Notes: a model not told the origin generated them from the sequence alone. A DNA stretch of 35,368 nt from Clostridiales bacterium (GCA_019416265.1 DXXQ01000041.1:1-35368); one strand, 5' to 3'; positions 1-8,440 are shown, numbered from the stretch's first letter. A program made the numbers and translations.

Positions 1-123
1 GAGGAAATGTATGCCGCCATGAAGCGCAGTACCAATGGAGGAGGCGAAAATTCTCCGATGCTGGACGGGGAGGACGACTATTACGAAATGTTTTTCGCAT
101 CCCTGGAAATGGAACTGAGGTAA
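1..123 (+). CDS. C-terminal end of an unrecognised protein (5' partial)
   Basis: Reading frame 1 is open from the first base and stops at TAA 121-123, giving the last 40 residues of a protein whose start lies outside the window. The tail is acidic and Met-rich (it contains DGEDDYYEMF and ends SLEMELR). No motif in it lets me name a family. A good terminator begins about 50 bases later, which supports this being a genuine gene end. Function unknown. Confidence 0.6.
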   Translation, partial: EEMYAAMKRSTNGGGENSPMLDGEDDYYEMFFASLEMELR

Positions 124-174
124 TCGGGATACTTATTTTTACAAAAATAACAGACCATACAGTCATGGGAAATG

Positions 175-207
175 CCGGGAGTCACAAAAGCTTCCGGTTA
201 TTTTTTT
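175..207 (+). terminator. Intrinsic terminator of the upstream gene
   Basis: A 7-bp stem (CCGGGAG 175-181 with CTTCCGG 191-197, one G-U pair) encloses a 9-base loop and is followed by a T-rich run (198-207). It separates the partial gene at the left edge from the carboxypeptidase gene. Confidence 0.8.
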
Positions 208-272
208 GCATATAAAAGCTGAAAAGGAATTAAGATGGTAAAGAAAAAGAAGGCCGGGGAGAGCAGAAACCG

Positions 273-1151
273 GTGGATAAAGAAACATTCTTTATATATT
301 CCTACAGACAGATGATGGAGGATCTGGAGAAACTCTGGAGAAAATATTCCGGTAAAATACGAATGGAAGTCCTGGGCTGGTCAGGAGAAGGACGATGTAT
401 CCTGGAAGTGCTTCTGGGAAAAAAGAAAGCAGAGCATCATATCCTGATCCAGGCGGGAATCCATGGAAGGGAGTATTTGAATTCCTGCCTTATGATAAAA
501 CTTATGGAGGAATACTTATGGAGCGGGGGAAACCCTGATGTATGCTTACACATACTTCCCATGGTGAATCCCGATGGAGTGGAAATTTCAGGAAAAGGAA
601 GGAAATATATTAAAAAGGGAAATCAGAGGAAGCTTTGCGTAAACAGGGAGTACTATCTATGGAAAGCCAATGCCGGAGGCGTAGACCTAAACAGAAACTT
701 TGACGCCGGATGGCAGGAATACAGAGGGGCAGAAGAACCTGGAAGAGAAGGGTTTAAAGGAGCGTATCCTGCAAGCGAACCAGAGACAAGAGCTCTTTTG
801 AAAGCGGCAAAAAAAATTAAACCTGACTGCTGTATTTCCTATCATTCTTCCGGAAGTCTGATCTATTGGGATTATGGAGGGGAGGAAACTCTTTTTCAAA
901 AAGAAAAACAATTGGCAGAGCTTACAGCAAAGCACACCGGATACCCGCTGGTATCTGCAAAAAAAGCAGAAGCAGACGCAGCGGGCTGCAGTGACTATTT
1001 TGTCCAAAAGCTGGGGATTCCGGCGGTGACCATTGAAACAGGACAAGGAGAATGCCCTCTTAAGGAAACTGAATTTGAAGAAATTTACCAAAGGAATAAG
1101 AACCTTTGGAAGGCCCTTGAAGGGATGGTTACGGAAGCAAAAGACCGCTGA
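273..1151 (+). CDS. M14-family zinc carboxypeptidase
   Basis: This is a metallo-carboxypeptidase of family M14 (292 residues), probably acting on peptides or cell-wall muropeptides such as gamma-D-glutamyl links; the substrate is inferred. Seen: the zinc motif HGREY (H64, E67), the substrate-binding Arg motif DLNRNF (138-143), the third zinc ligand in SYHSSG (H191) and the catalytic Glu in TIETG (E255). The N-terminus (FIYSYRQMMEDL) matches the usual start of the catalytic domain, so the protein looks complete. There is no signal peptide, which suggests a cytoplasmic role or unconventional export. The start is GTG 273 with a GGGGAG-like ribosome site. No ATG lies upstream in this frame before the stop at 231; ATG 312 is an alternative. 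Its 3' end overlaps the convergent DUF2284 gene by 23 bases. Confidence 0.87.
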   Translation: MDKETFFIYSYRQMMEDLEKLWRKYSGKIRMEVLGWSGEGRCILEVLLGKKKAEHHILIQAGIHGREYLNSCLMIKLMEEYLWSGGNPDVCLHILPMVNPDGVEISGKGRKYIKKGNQRKLCVNREYYLWKANAGGVDLNRNFDAGWQEYRGAEEPGREGFKGAYPASEPETRALLKAAKKIKPDCCISYHSSGSLIYWDYGGEETLFQKEKQLAELTAKHTGYPLVSAKKAEADAAGCSDYFVQKLGIPAVTIETGQGECPLKETEFEEIYQRNKNLWKALEGMVTEAKDR

Positions 1152-1683
1152 CCAGCACGAAGTGGGAAGGAAGCTTTCCCGTCTCCATCCATTCCAGCTC
1201 CAACCCCATAAGCTTTTCAATGGTCAGCCCTACGTTGGCGCCCAGGGATTCCAGAGAATAACGCAGGGTTTTCGGGCTTATACAGGGTGTTCCCTCCGGG
1301 CGGGTACAGCCCTTTTTACAGCTTTGGCAGCTTCCGGCAGAAAGGCTGATACTGCCCGGGAATTTTTTCTCTTCCTCAAAGAGAAGAGCGCTGAGATGCT
1401 GTTTCTGGGCAAACAGAGTGTCGTTTAAAATCCTGTTCAGCTCTTCCTGAGAATAGGTGCGGGCAGTACTCTCTTCATCAAAGGTGATTTTCACGGCAAG
1501 AAGCTTCAGAGACTGGTATTTTTTCCAGTAATCGGAAACCTGGAAATCATAGGGCGGGCAGGACCAGATCCTGCCATAATTGGGACAGGCTTTGCAGGCT
1601 TCAAGAAAAGCAGGAACATCTACATACTTATCGAGATATTCGGAAACAGGAACAGATGCATGATAATAATCCAGAGTATACAT
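1129..1683 (-). CDS. DUF2284 cysteine-rich metal-binding protein
   Basis: This 184-residue protein belongs to the DUF2284 family (predicted metal-binding, function not established). Seven cysteines are visible in two groups: C30, C33 and C42 in a CKACPNYGRIWSCPP block, and C119, C122, C126 and C134 in CQSCKKGC plus TPC. The pattern suggests iron-sulfur or zinc binding (inference). ATG at 1683 is supported by a perfect AAGGAGG 6-7 bases upstream on the minus strand and by the promoter at 1716-1744. The gene runs convergently into the M14 peptidase gene with a 23-base overlap and no terminator between, and is divergent from the AraC gene. Confidence 0.85.
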   Translation of the reverse strand: MYTLDYYHASVPVSEYLDKYVDVPAFLEACKACPNYGRIWSCPPYDFQVSDYWKKYQSLKLLAVKITFDEESTARTYSQEELNRILNDTLFAQKQHLSALLFEEEKKFPGSISLSAGSCQSCKKGCTRPEGTPCISPKTLRYSLESLGANVGLTIEKLMGLELEWMETGKLPSHFVLVSGLLLP

Positions 1684-1715
1684 AAAATCCTCCTTGATAC
1701 AATTTCGTTAAAAAT

Positions 1716-1744
1716 ATTATAAAATTTTTTGCCTTTTACTACAA
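1716..1744 (-). promoter_or_regulatory. Promoter of the DUF2284 gene
   Basis: On the minus strand a -10 box TATAAT (1721-1716) lies 17 bp from a weak -35 TTGTAG (1744-1739). It is divergent from, and close to, the AraC promoter, so both genes could share control. Confidence 0.5.
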
Positions 1745-1762
1745 GAGCCCGGAAAAATAATC

Positions 1763-1791
1763 TTGGAAATATGAAATACTTAAGATATAAT
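1763..1791 (+). promoter_or_regulatory. Promoter of the AraC-family regulator gene
   Basis: TTGGAA (1763-1768, 4 of 6) and a perfect TATAAT (1786-1791) are 17 bp apart, about 27 bases before the AraC start codon. Confidence 0.6.
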
Positions 1792-1817
1792 AAAAAATAC
1801 GGAGAGGAGGAAGCTAT

Positions 1818-2690
1818 ATGGAATTTCAGCATGAACTGATCATCCCCAATGAGGGACTGCCGTTTAAGTTATTTTTGTTTGAGGGTGGAAACGGTAACTA
1901 TGTAAGAGAAAAACACTGGCATACATCCATTGAGATCTTTGCGGTAATGGACGGCAGTCTTTCTGTTTTTCTCAACGACGAGGAATACGCCCTTCAGGCA
2001 GGCGAGCTTATTATCATGAATTCCAATGAAATTCATTCTGTCCGGGCCATGGAAAGAAATAAGACGATAGTTCTTCAGATTCCGCTGAAGCAGTTTCAGG
2101 AATATTTCACTGCTCAGCGCTTTATCCGCTTTAAAAGTGCGGCCAGACGGCTTCCTACGGAAAAAGAGCCGGATAACCGTAAACTGGCGTTTTTTATTGA
2201 GGAATTGTTTAAGGTATACACGGCCAGGGACGAAGGCTTTGATTTTCGTACCATGGCACTTTACTATAATATTTTATACCTTTTAGTGAGAGATTACAGG
2301 GAAACAAAAGCCCAGGAGAAAGAAATCCAGGACAGCCGTCATCTGGATGCCCTGTCGAAGATCACGACTTATATGAGAGAACATTACAGAGAGGAACTGA
2401 AGCTTTCCGATATGGCAGAGCTCTTCGGATATTCAGAGGCATATCTTTCCAGAATGTTTAAAAAATATGCAAAAATCAACTTTAAGTCGTATCTTCAGGA
2501 AATCCGTATGTCTTACGCGTACAGGGAGTTGATGCATACAAATAAAACCCTCAGCGAGATTGCGATGGATAATGGATTTTGCGGCAGCAGAGGATTTGCA
2601 AGAGAATTTAAAAAGCGCTACGGGATTTTGCCGAGCGAGATGAGAAAAAGCGTGCAGAATGTGGGAGGATCCCCGGAACATAAGAAATAA
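1818..2690 (+). CDS. AraC-family transcriptional regulator with cupin sensor
   Basis: This 290-residue regulator has an N-terminal cupin-like ligand-binding domain (about residues 1-140, with HWHTSIEI and GELIIMNSNEIHSV) and a C-terminal double helix-turn-helix DNA-binding domain (about 180-275). The HTH shows the AraC signatures LSDMAELFGYSEAYLSRMFK and IAMDNGFCGSRGFAREFKK. ATG 1818 has a GAGAGGAGG ribosome site. It sits directly upstream of, and co-directional with, the sugar isomerase/kinase module, so control of that module is the natural inference. The effector would then be a sugar or sugar acid. Confidence 0.9.
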   Translation: MEFQHELIIPNEGLPFKLFLFEGGNGNYVREKHWHTSIEIFAVMDGSLSVFLNDEEYALQAGELIIMNSNEIHSVRAMERNKTIVLQIPLKQFQEYFTAQRFIRFKSAARRLPTEKEPDNRKLAFFIEELFKVYTARDEGFDFRTMALYYNILYLLVRDYRETKAQEKEIQDSRHLDALSKITTYMREHYREELKLSDMAELFGYSEAYLSRMFKKYAKINFKSYLQEIRMSYAYRELMHTNKTLSEIAMDNGFCGSRGFAREFKKRYGILPSEMRKSVQNVGGSPEHKK

Positions 2691-2730
2691 GGTCAAAAAA
2701 GTGACATAAATGAGACAAGAAAAAAGGCGA

Positions 2731-2762
2731 AAAGGATACCTGGAATATGGTATCCTTTTTTC
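2731..2762 (+). terminator. Terminator or attenuator between the AraC gene and the sugar module
   Basis: A perfect 10-bp stem (AAAGGATACC 2731-2740 with GGTATCCTTT 2749-2758) runs into a T-tract (2756-2762). Only 37 bases separate it from the next start codon and I see no promoter in that gap. It may act as a leader attenuator or be partly read through rather than being a full stop. Confidence 0.8.
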
Positions 2763-2799
2763 AGATTGAGGCGTAAACAAAAAAAGGAGGTTTGACGAA

Positions 2800-3417
2800 A
2801 TGAAAATTCAAAATGTCAATGATCCGGCTTTCGGTAAGTATGGAAAAGTGCTGAAAGGCTATGATTTTACCGACCTGATCAGAGAGATGAAGCACACTCC
2901 TGTTCCGGAGGACGTTGTCTATGTGCCGTCTGCAGAGGAACTGGAGGCACTTGATGTTGCGAAAGATTTACAGAATATGGGCTGGGGAGGACTCCCGATT
3001 CAGATTGGATACTGTAATGGACATAATAAGAAGCTCAATGCTGTAGAATATCACCGCAATTCAGAAATTAATGTGGCAGTTACAGACCTGGTGCTTCTTA
3101 TCGGTATGCAGCAGGACATCGAGGCAGATTACACATACGATACCTCAAAGATCGAGGCGTTTCTCGTACCTGCAGGAACAGGGATCGAGGTATATGGAAC
3201 AACCTTACACTATGCGCCATGCCATGTAAATGAGAGCGGATTCCAGTGTGTTGTAGTGCTTCCGAGAGGGACAAACACAGAGTTGACCTTTGAAACACCC
3301 AGGGAGGGTGAGGACAAATTAATGACAGCGAAGAATAAATGGCTTATTGCCCATGAGGAGGCAGCGATCGAAGGAGCCTTTAACGGACTTCGCGGAGAAA
3401 ATATCACACTTGATTAA
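2800..3417 (+). CDS. DUF4867 family protein of the sugar module
   Basis: This 205-residue protein resembles the DUF4867 family, whose activity is not established to my knowledge. The central part (FLVPAGTGIEVYGTTLHYAPCHVNESG) has the look of a cupin/ureidoglycolate-lyase-like beta barrel with possible metal-binding His and Glu residues. There is no signal peptide. The ribosome site is strong (AAGGAGG at 2784-2790, 9 bases before ATG). It is followed after 30 bases by the isomerase gene, so the two are co-transcribed. The position suggests a sugar-processing role such as mutarotation, lactone handling or a second isomerase step (inference). Confidence 0.75.
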   Translation: MKIQNVNDPAFGKYGKVLKGYDFTDLIREMKHTPVPEDVVYVPSAEELEALDVAKDLQNMGWGGLPIQIGYCNGHNKKLNAVEYHRNSEINVAVTDLVLLIGMQQDIEADYTYDTSKIEAFLVPAGTGIEVYGTTLHYAPCHVNESGFQCVVVLPRGTNTELTFETPREGEDKLMTAKNKWLIAHEEAAIEGAFNGLRGENITLD

Positions 3418-3447
3418 ACATAAAAATTATAAAAAGGAGAAAAAATC

Positions 3448-4935
3448 ATGATCAATAACATGCCAAAAGTAAAAATCGGTATCGTAGCAGTAAGCCGTGA
3501 CTGTTTCCCGGAGAGTCTTTCCGTAAACAGAAGAAAAGCCCTTGTAGAAGCTTATACAAAGAAATATGATGCAGAAGACATTTATGAATGTCCGGTATGT
3601 ATCGTAGAGAGCGAAATCCATATGGTACAGGCTCTTGAAGATATCAAAAAAGCAGGCTGTAATGCACTTTGTGTTTATCTTGGAAACTTTGGACCGGAAA
3701 TTTCCGAGACACTTCTTGCGAAACACTTCGACGGACCGAAAATGTTCATCGCAGCAGCAGAAGAATCCGGTAATAATCTGGTACAGGGCCGTGGAGACGC
3801 ATACTGCGGTATGTTAAATGCAAGCTACAACTTACAGCTTCGCAACATCAAAGCATATATTCCGGAATATCCGGTTGGCGACGCAGAAGACTGTGCAGAT
3901 ATGATCCACGAGTTTATTCCGATCGCAAAAGCAATTGAAGGCTTAAATAACTTAAAGATCATCAGCTTTGGACCGCGTCCGTTAAACTTCCTTGCATGTA
4001 ACGCGCCAATTAAACAGCTTTACAATATCGGTGTTGAAATTGAAGAGAACTCTGAGCTTGACCTGTTTGAAGCTTTCAACAAACATGCAGGAGACGGGAG
4101 AATCCCGGCTATTGTAAAAGAGATGGAAGAGGAACTTGGAGCAGGAAACAAAAAACCTGAGATTCTTTCCAAGCTTGCTCAGTATGAGCTGACCTTAAAA
4201 GACTGGGTTGAAGAGCACAGAGGATACCGCAAATATGTTGCAATTGCAGGTAAATGCTGGCCGGCATTCCAGACACAGTTCGGTTTTGTTCCGTGCTATG
4301 TAAACAGCCGTCTGACTGCTCAGGGAATCCCGGTTTCCTGTGAAGTAGATATTTACGGCGCATTAAGCGAATTTATCGGAACTGTTGTAAGTAATGATAC
4401 CGTAACACTTCTTGACATCAACAACTCTGTACCGAAGGATATGTACGAGGCTGATATCAAGGGCAAATTTGACTATACACACAAAGATACATTTATGGGA
4501 TTCCACTGCGGAAATACAGCTTCTTCCAAGCTTTCCTTCTGCGAGATGAAATACCAGATGATCATGGCAAGAACACTTCCGGAAGAGGTTACACAGGGAA
4601 CTCTGGAAGGAGACATTGTTCCTGGAGATATCACATTCTTCCGTCTGCAGAGTACAGCGGACAATAAACTCCGTGCATATATTGCACACGGCGAGGTTCT
4701 TCCTGTAGCAACCAGATCCTTCGGTGCGATCGGCGTATTTGCAATTCCGGAAATGGGACGTTTCTACCGTCATGTACTGATTGAGGGAGGATATCCGCAT
4801 CACGGTGCAGTAGCGTTCGGACACTACGGCAAGGCTCTGTTCGAGGTATTCAAATATATCGGTGTTCCGGTTGATGAAATCGGCTATAATCAGCCTGCAG
4901 GCGTGAGATATCCTACAGAGAATCCGTGGGGATAA
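3448..4935 (+). CDS. L-fucose/L-arabinose isomerase-family protein
   Basis: This 495-residue cytoplasmic protein looks like the L-fucose/L-arabinose isomerase family, which interconverts aldoses and ketoses using a divalent metal. The N-terminal part carries a Rossmann-like segment (VKIGIVAVSRDCFPESL). The C-terminal part holds FHCGNTASSKL and HGEVLPVATRSFGAIGVFAIPEMGRFYRHVLIEGGYPHHGAVAFGH split over about residues 350-460, which fits the family's metal and substrate region. The substrate cannot be read from sequence. The neighbouring kinase is xylulokinase-like, so the product could be a pentulose. The ribosome site AAAAAGGAG precedes ATG 3448. Codon use is noticeably optimised (CCG, CTT, GCA), as in highly expressed genes. 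Confidence 0.85.
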   Translation: MINNMPKVKIGIVAVSRDCFPESLSVNRRKALVEAYTKKYDAEDIYECPVCIVESEIHMVQALEDIKKAGCNALCVYLGNFGPEISETLLAKHFDGPKMFIAAAEESGNNLVQGRGDAYCGMLNASYNLQLRNIKAYIPEYPVGDAEDCADMIHEFIPIAKAIEGLNNLKIISFGPRPLNFLACNAPIKQLYNIGVEIEENSELDLFEAFNKHAGDGRIPAIVKEMEEELGAGNKKPEILSKLAQYELTLKDWVEEHRGYRKYVAIAGKCWPAFQTQFGFVPCYVNSRLTAQGIPVSCEVDIYGALSEFIGTVVSNDTVTLLDINNSVPKDMYEADIKGKFDYTHKDTFMGFHCGNTASSKLSFCEMKYQMIMARTLPEEVTQGTLEGDIVPGDITFFRLQSTADNKLRAYIAHGEVLPVATRSFGAIGVFAIPEMGRFYRHVLIEGGYPHHGAVAFGHYGKALFEVFKYIGVPVDEIGYNQPAGVRYPTENPWG

Positions 4936-4967
4936 TATATTTATTAAGACAGAAATAGTTCGCAGGG

Positions 4968-4997
4968 CATCCCGGGGTATTCCCGGGATGTACTTTT
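4968..4997 (+). terminator. Intercistronic hairpin between isomerase and kinase genes
   Basis: A perfect 9-bp GC-rich stem (CATCCCGGG 4968-4976 with CCCGGGATG 4982-4990, loop of 5) is followed by TACTTTT. The U-run is weak, so it may be a partial terminator or an mRNA-stabilising hairpin that lowers kinase relative to isomerase. The kinase ribosome site starts right after it, at about 4998. Confidence 0.55.
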
Positions 4998-5010
4998 AAG
5001 GAGGATTTTT

Positions 5011-6468
5011 ATGTACTATATTGGTGTTGATTTGGGTACTTCCGCAGTGAAACTTCTTCTGATGGAAGAGTCCGGTAAAATATGTAATATTGTTTCCAGA
5101 GAATACCCGCTGTTTTTTCCCCATCCGGGATGGTCAGAACAGAATCCTGAGGACTGGTTTACCCAGAGTATGGAGGGGATCAAAGAGCTGACAGAGGGGA
5201 TTGATAAATCTCAGGTTGCAGGTATCGGCTTTGGCGGACAGATGCACGGTCTTGTCACACTGGATGCAGAGGATAAAGTGATTCGTCCGGCAATTCTCTG
5301 GAATGACGGCCGTACAGGAGAGGAAACGGATTACCTGAATAACGTGATCGGCAAAGATAAACTCTCCGAATATACAGCAAATATTGCCTTTGCAGGATTC
5401 ACTGCGCCGAAAATTCTCTGGATGCAGAAAAATGAGCCGGAGCTTTTCAAAAAGATAGCGAAAATTATGCTTCCGAAAGATTATCTTGCATACCGTTTGT
5501 CAGGTTCCTTCTGTACAGATGTTTCTGACGCTTCCGGAATGCTTCTCCTTGATGTGAAAAATCGCTGCTGGTCAAAAGAAATGATGGAAATCTGCGGTGT
5601 GACAGAAGAACAGCTTCCGAAGCTTTATGAAAGCTGGGAGGTTGTGGGAACTCTGAAACCGGAAATTGCAGAAGAACTGGGATTTGGGACAGATGTGAAG
5701 GTGGTTGCAGGCGCAGGTGATAATGCGGCTGCAGCAGTGGGAACAGGTACTGTTGGAGATGGACAGTGTAATATTTCCCTTGGAACTTCAGGAACCATTT
5801 TTATTTCCAGCAGAGAGTTTGGCGTAGATGAAAATAATGCCCTGCATTCCTTTGATCATGCAGACGGCAGTTATCACCTTATGGGATGTATGCTAAGTGC
5901 GGCTTCCTGTAACAAATGGTGGGCGGAAGAGATTCTGAAGACAAAGGATTTCGCAGGTGAACAGGCGCCGATTACCGGATTGGGAGAGAATAACGTATTC
6001 TTCCTTCCGTATCTTATGGGAGAGCGTTCTCCGCATAATAATCCGGACGCAAGAGGCGTATTCTTTGGCATGTCCATGGATACCACACGGGCAGATATGA
6101 CACAGGCAGTTCTGGAAGGCGTTGCCTTTGGTCTTCGCGATTCACTTGAAGTTGCAAGAAGCCTTGGAATTAAAATCGAAAGAACGAAGATCTGCGGCGG
6201 CGGAGCAAAGAGTCCGCTCTGGAAAAAGATTATTGCAAATGTCATGAATCTGAAAGTAGACGTTCTGGAAAATGAAGAAGGGCCGTCTATGGGCGGAGCT
6301 ATGCTTGCAGCAGTGGGCTGCGGAGCATATCCGGATGTGGAAACCATCGGCAAAAAACTGGCGAAGGTTGTGGACACTGTGGAACCGGAAGAAGAGCTTG
6401 TTGCGAAATACGAAAAAAAATATCAGAAGTTCCGCAAATTATATCCGGCTATGAAGGAATTGTTCTAA
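5011..6468 (+). CDS. xylB: Xylulokinase-type FGGY carbohydrate kinase
   Basis: This 485-residue FGGY kinase phosphorylates a ketose, by similarity D-xylulose, with ATP. Seen: the N-terminal phosphate loop DLGTSAVKLLLM, GGQMHGLV, the sugar-contacting WNDGRT, the catalytic Asp in GAGDNAAAAVG (D237) and the C-terminal adenine-site motif GGGAKSPLW. The length is normal for XylB. The strong AAGGAGG ribosome site lies 6-7 bases before ATG 5011. It is the last gene of the DUF4867-isomerase-kinase run. No transporter or aldolase is adjacent, so uptake must be encoded elsewhere. The exact pentulose is uncertain because the partner isomerase is FucI/AraA-like rather than XylA. Confidence 0.9.
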   Translation: MYYIGVDLGTSAVKLLLMEESGKICNIVSREYPLFFPHPGWSEQNPEDWFTQSMEGIKELTEGIDKSQVAGIGFGGQMHGLVTLDAEDKVIRPAILWNDGRTGEETDYLNNVIGKDKLSEYTANIAFAGFTAPKILWMQKNEPELFKKIAKIMLPKDYLAYRLSGSFCTDVSDASGMLLLDVKNRCWSKEMMEICGVTEEQLPKLYESWEVVGTLKPEIAEELGFGTDVKVVAGAGDNAAAAVGTGTVGDGQCNISLGTSGTIFISSREFGVDENNALHSFDHADGSYHLMGCMLSAASCNKWWAEEILKTKDFAGEQAPITGLGENNVFFLPYLMGERSPHNNPDARGVFFGMSMDTTRADMTQAVLEGVAFGLRDSLEVARSLGIKIERTKICGGGAKSPLWKKIIANVMNLKVDVLENEEGPSMGGAMLAAVGCGAYPDVETIGKKLAKVVDTVEPEEELVAKYEKKYQKFRKLYPAMKELF

Positions 6469-6534
6469 TTCACCATAGTATAAATACCTGTTTGGGGAAA
6501 AAATGTGAAAAAATATAAAAAAATTCCAAAATCC

Positions 6535-6563
6535 TTGACAAGTTTGTGGAAAAGTGCTACATT
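6535..6563 (+). promoter_or_regulatory. Promoter of the riboswitch-fhs transcript
   Basis: A perfect -35 TTGACA (6535-6540), a 17-bp spacer and TACATT (6558-6563, 4 of 6) place the start of transcription near 6570, just ahead of the riboswitch. Confidence 0.75.
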
Positions 6564-6580
6564 GATTACATTGAATAAAG

Positions 6581-6655
6581 ACCTTTGAGTACTGACGGAA
6601 AAAGTGGAGTGAAACCACAGGGGAATCGAAGGTTTGTTAAGCCGACCGTCTGGGC
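6581..6655 (+). promoter_or_regulatory. ZTP (pfl) riboswitch controlling fhs
   Basis: The segment has the ordered elements of the ZTP/ZMP riboswitch (pfl motif). P1 pairs ACCTT (6581-6585) with AAGGT (6629-6633). The conserved CTGACGGAA stretch begins at 6592. P2 is GTGG (6604-6607) with CCAC (6615-6618). The 3' signature GCCGACCGTCTGGGCA (6641-6656) forms P3 and the pseudoknot. ZTP/ZMP signals shortage of 10-formyl-tetrahydrofolate, and the gene downstream makes it, as expected for this class. The CTGGGC end is shared with the 5' arm of the terminator, consistent with a genetic on-switch when ligand is bound. Confidence 0.9.
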
Positions 6656-6687
6656 AGTATTTGAGTTATCAGATACTGCCCTGTTTT
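6652..6687 (+). terminator. Riboswitch expression-platform terminator
   Basis: GGGCAGTAT (6652-6660) pairs perfectly with ATACTGCCC (6673-6681), followed by TGTTTT. The 5' arm begins inside the last conserved bases of the ZTP aptamer, so ligand binding and terminator folding are mutually exclusive. Confidence 0.85.
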
Positions 6688-6754
6688 AATATCAGAACCT
6701 ATACGGCGGATATTATAGACCAAGAGGTCTTTGATTTTGAAAGGAGTAAAAATT

Positions 6755-8440
6755 ATGGGATTCAAAACAGACATTGAAATCGCACAGGAAACCGAAATGC
6801 TTCCAATTACTGCCATTGCAGAGAAAGCCGGTATTGATGACAAATACCTTGAGCAGTACGGAAAATACAAAGCAAAAATCGACTACAATCTTCTGAAAGA
6901 AAGCGATAAGGAGAACGGCAAATTAATCCTTGTTACAGCAATCAACCCGACACCGGCAGGCGAAGGTAAAACAACTACAACTGTAGGTCTTGCAGACGGT
7001 ATGCAGAAACTTGGCAAAAATGTTATGGTAGCTCTTCGTGAGCCATCCTTAGGACCGGTATTCGGTGTAAAAGGCGGCGCAGCAGGCGGCGGCTATGCAC
7101 AGGTAGTTCCGATGGAAGACATCAACCTTCACTTCACAGGCGACTTCCACGCAATCGGAGCAGCGAACAACTTACTTGCAGCTATGATCGATAACCATAT
7201 CTTCCAGGGCAACGCATTAAACATTGACCCAAGAAAGATCACATGGAGAAGATGTGTAGATATGAACGACCGTCAGCTTCGTAACGTAGTAGACGGCCTT
7301 GGCGGAAAGACAAACGGTATGCCTCGTGAAGACGGATACGACATCACAGTTGCATCTGAGATCATGGCAGTTCTCTGTCTTGCAAGCGATATCAATGACC
7401 TGAAAGAAAGACTTGGCCGTATCATTATCGGTTATACATATGGTAAAGTATCTGAGCAGAAACCTGTTACTGCACATGATCTTCATGCAGAAGGCGCTAT
7501 GACAGCTCTCTTAAAAGATGCTCTGAAACCAAACCTTGTACAGACTCTGGAACACGTTCCTGCAATCGTACACGGCGGACCATTCGCAAACATCGCTCAC
7601 GGATGTAACTCCGTAACTGCTACTAAGATGGCTCTGAAACTTGCTGATTATGCAATCACAGAGGCTGGCTTCGGCGCTGACCTCGGAGCAGAGAAATTCC
7701 TTGATATCAAGTGCCGTATGGCAGGTCTGAAACCAAACGCAGTTGTTATCGTAGCGACTGTACGTGCTCTGAAATACAACGGCGGTGTTGCAAAGGCTGA
7801 CCTTAATAACGAAAATCTGGAAGCTCTTGAGAAAGGTCTCCCGAACTTACTGAAACATGTAGACAACATTAAGAATGTTTACAAACTTCCATGTGTTGTT
7901 GCGATCAATGCATTCCCGACAGATACAAAGGCAGAGCTTGACCTTGTAGAAGCAAGATGTAAAGAACTTGGCGTAAACGTAGCTCTCTCCGAAGTATGGG
8001 CAAAAGGCGGCGAAGGCGGAATCAAACTTGCTGAAGAAGTTATCCGTCTTGTTGAAGAACCAAACGATTTCACATATTCCTACGAACTGGAAGGCTCCAT
8101 TGAGGACAAACTGAATCAGATCGTTCAGAAAATCTACGGTGGAAAACGTGTTGTTCTTACAGCAAATGCTCAGAAACAGGCGAAAGAACTGGAAGCTTTA
8201 GGATTTGGCAACTGCCCGATCTGTGTAGCTAAAACACAGTACAGCTTAACAGACGACCAGACTAAACTGGGCGCACCGAAGGACTTCGAAGTTACTGTAC
8301 GTAACCTCAAGATTTCCGCAGGCGCAGGCTTCATCGTAGCCCTTACAGGCGAGATTATGACAATGCCAGGACTTCCTAAAGTACCGGCTGCAGAAAAAAT
8401 CGACGTAGACGAAACAGGAAAGATCACAGGATTATTCTAA
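6755..8440 (+). CDS. fhs: Formate-tetrahydrofolate ligase
   Basis: This enzyme makes 10-formyl-tetrahydrofolate from formate, THF and ATP, feeding purine synthesis, initiator-tRNA formylation and, in acetogens, the Wood-Ljungdahl methyl branch. The 561-residue length is typical. The P-loop NPTPAGEGKTTTT (from residue 64) and the blocks KGGAAGGGYAQV, FTGDFHAIGAANNL and TMPGLPKVPAAEKID are diagnostic. ATG 6755 is preferred because AAGGAG lies 8 bases upstream; an in-frame TTG at 6731 would start before that site. It is a single gene with its own promoter and ZTP riboswitch upstream and a strong terminator downstream. Codon use suggests high expression. Confidence 0.97.
   Translation: MGFKTDIEIAQETEMLPITAIAEKAGIDDKYLEQYGKYKAKIDYNLLKESDKENGKLILVTAINPTPAGEGKTTTTVGLADGMQKLGKNVMVALREPSLGPVFGVKGGAAGGGYAQVVPMEDINLHFTGDFHAIGAANNLLAAMIDNHIFQGNALNIDPRKITWRRCVDMNDRQLRNVVDGLGGKTNGMPREDGYDITVASEIMAVLCLASDINDLKERLGRIIIGYTYGKVSEQKPVTAHDLHAEGAMTALLKDALKPNLVQTLEHVPAIVHGGPFANIAHGCNSVTATKMALKLADYAITEAGFGADLGAEKFLDIKCRMAGLKPNAVVIVATVRALKYNGGVAKADLNNENLEALEKGLPNLLKHVDNIKNVYKLPCVVAINAFPTDTKAELDLVEARCKELGVNVALSEVWAKGGEGGIKLAEEVIRLVEEPNDFTYSYELEGSIEDKLNQIVQKIYGGKRVVLTANAQKQAKELEALGFGNCPICVAKTQYSLTDDQTKLGAPKDFEVTVRNLKISAGAGFIVALTGEIMTMPGLPKVPAAEKIDVDETGKITGLF

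Noticed and set aside
235..312. ATG at 235 with a good AAGGAA site as the start of the M14 peptidase
   Set aside because: It is in a different frame and stops after 26 codons; the GTG at 273 gives the expected family N-terminus. It could be a leader peptide but nothing supports that.
6731..6754. TTG at 6731 as the fhs start
   Set aside because: The AAGGAG ribosome site lies between it and ATG 6755, and the family N-terminus begins MGFKTDIEIA.
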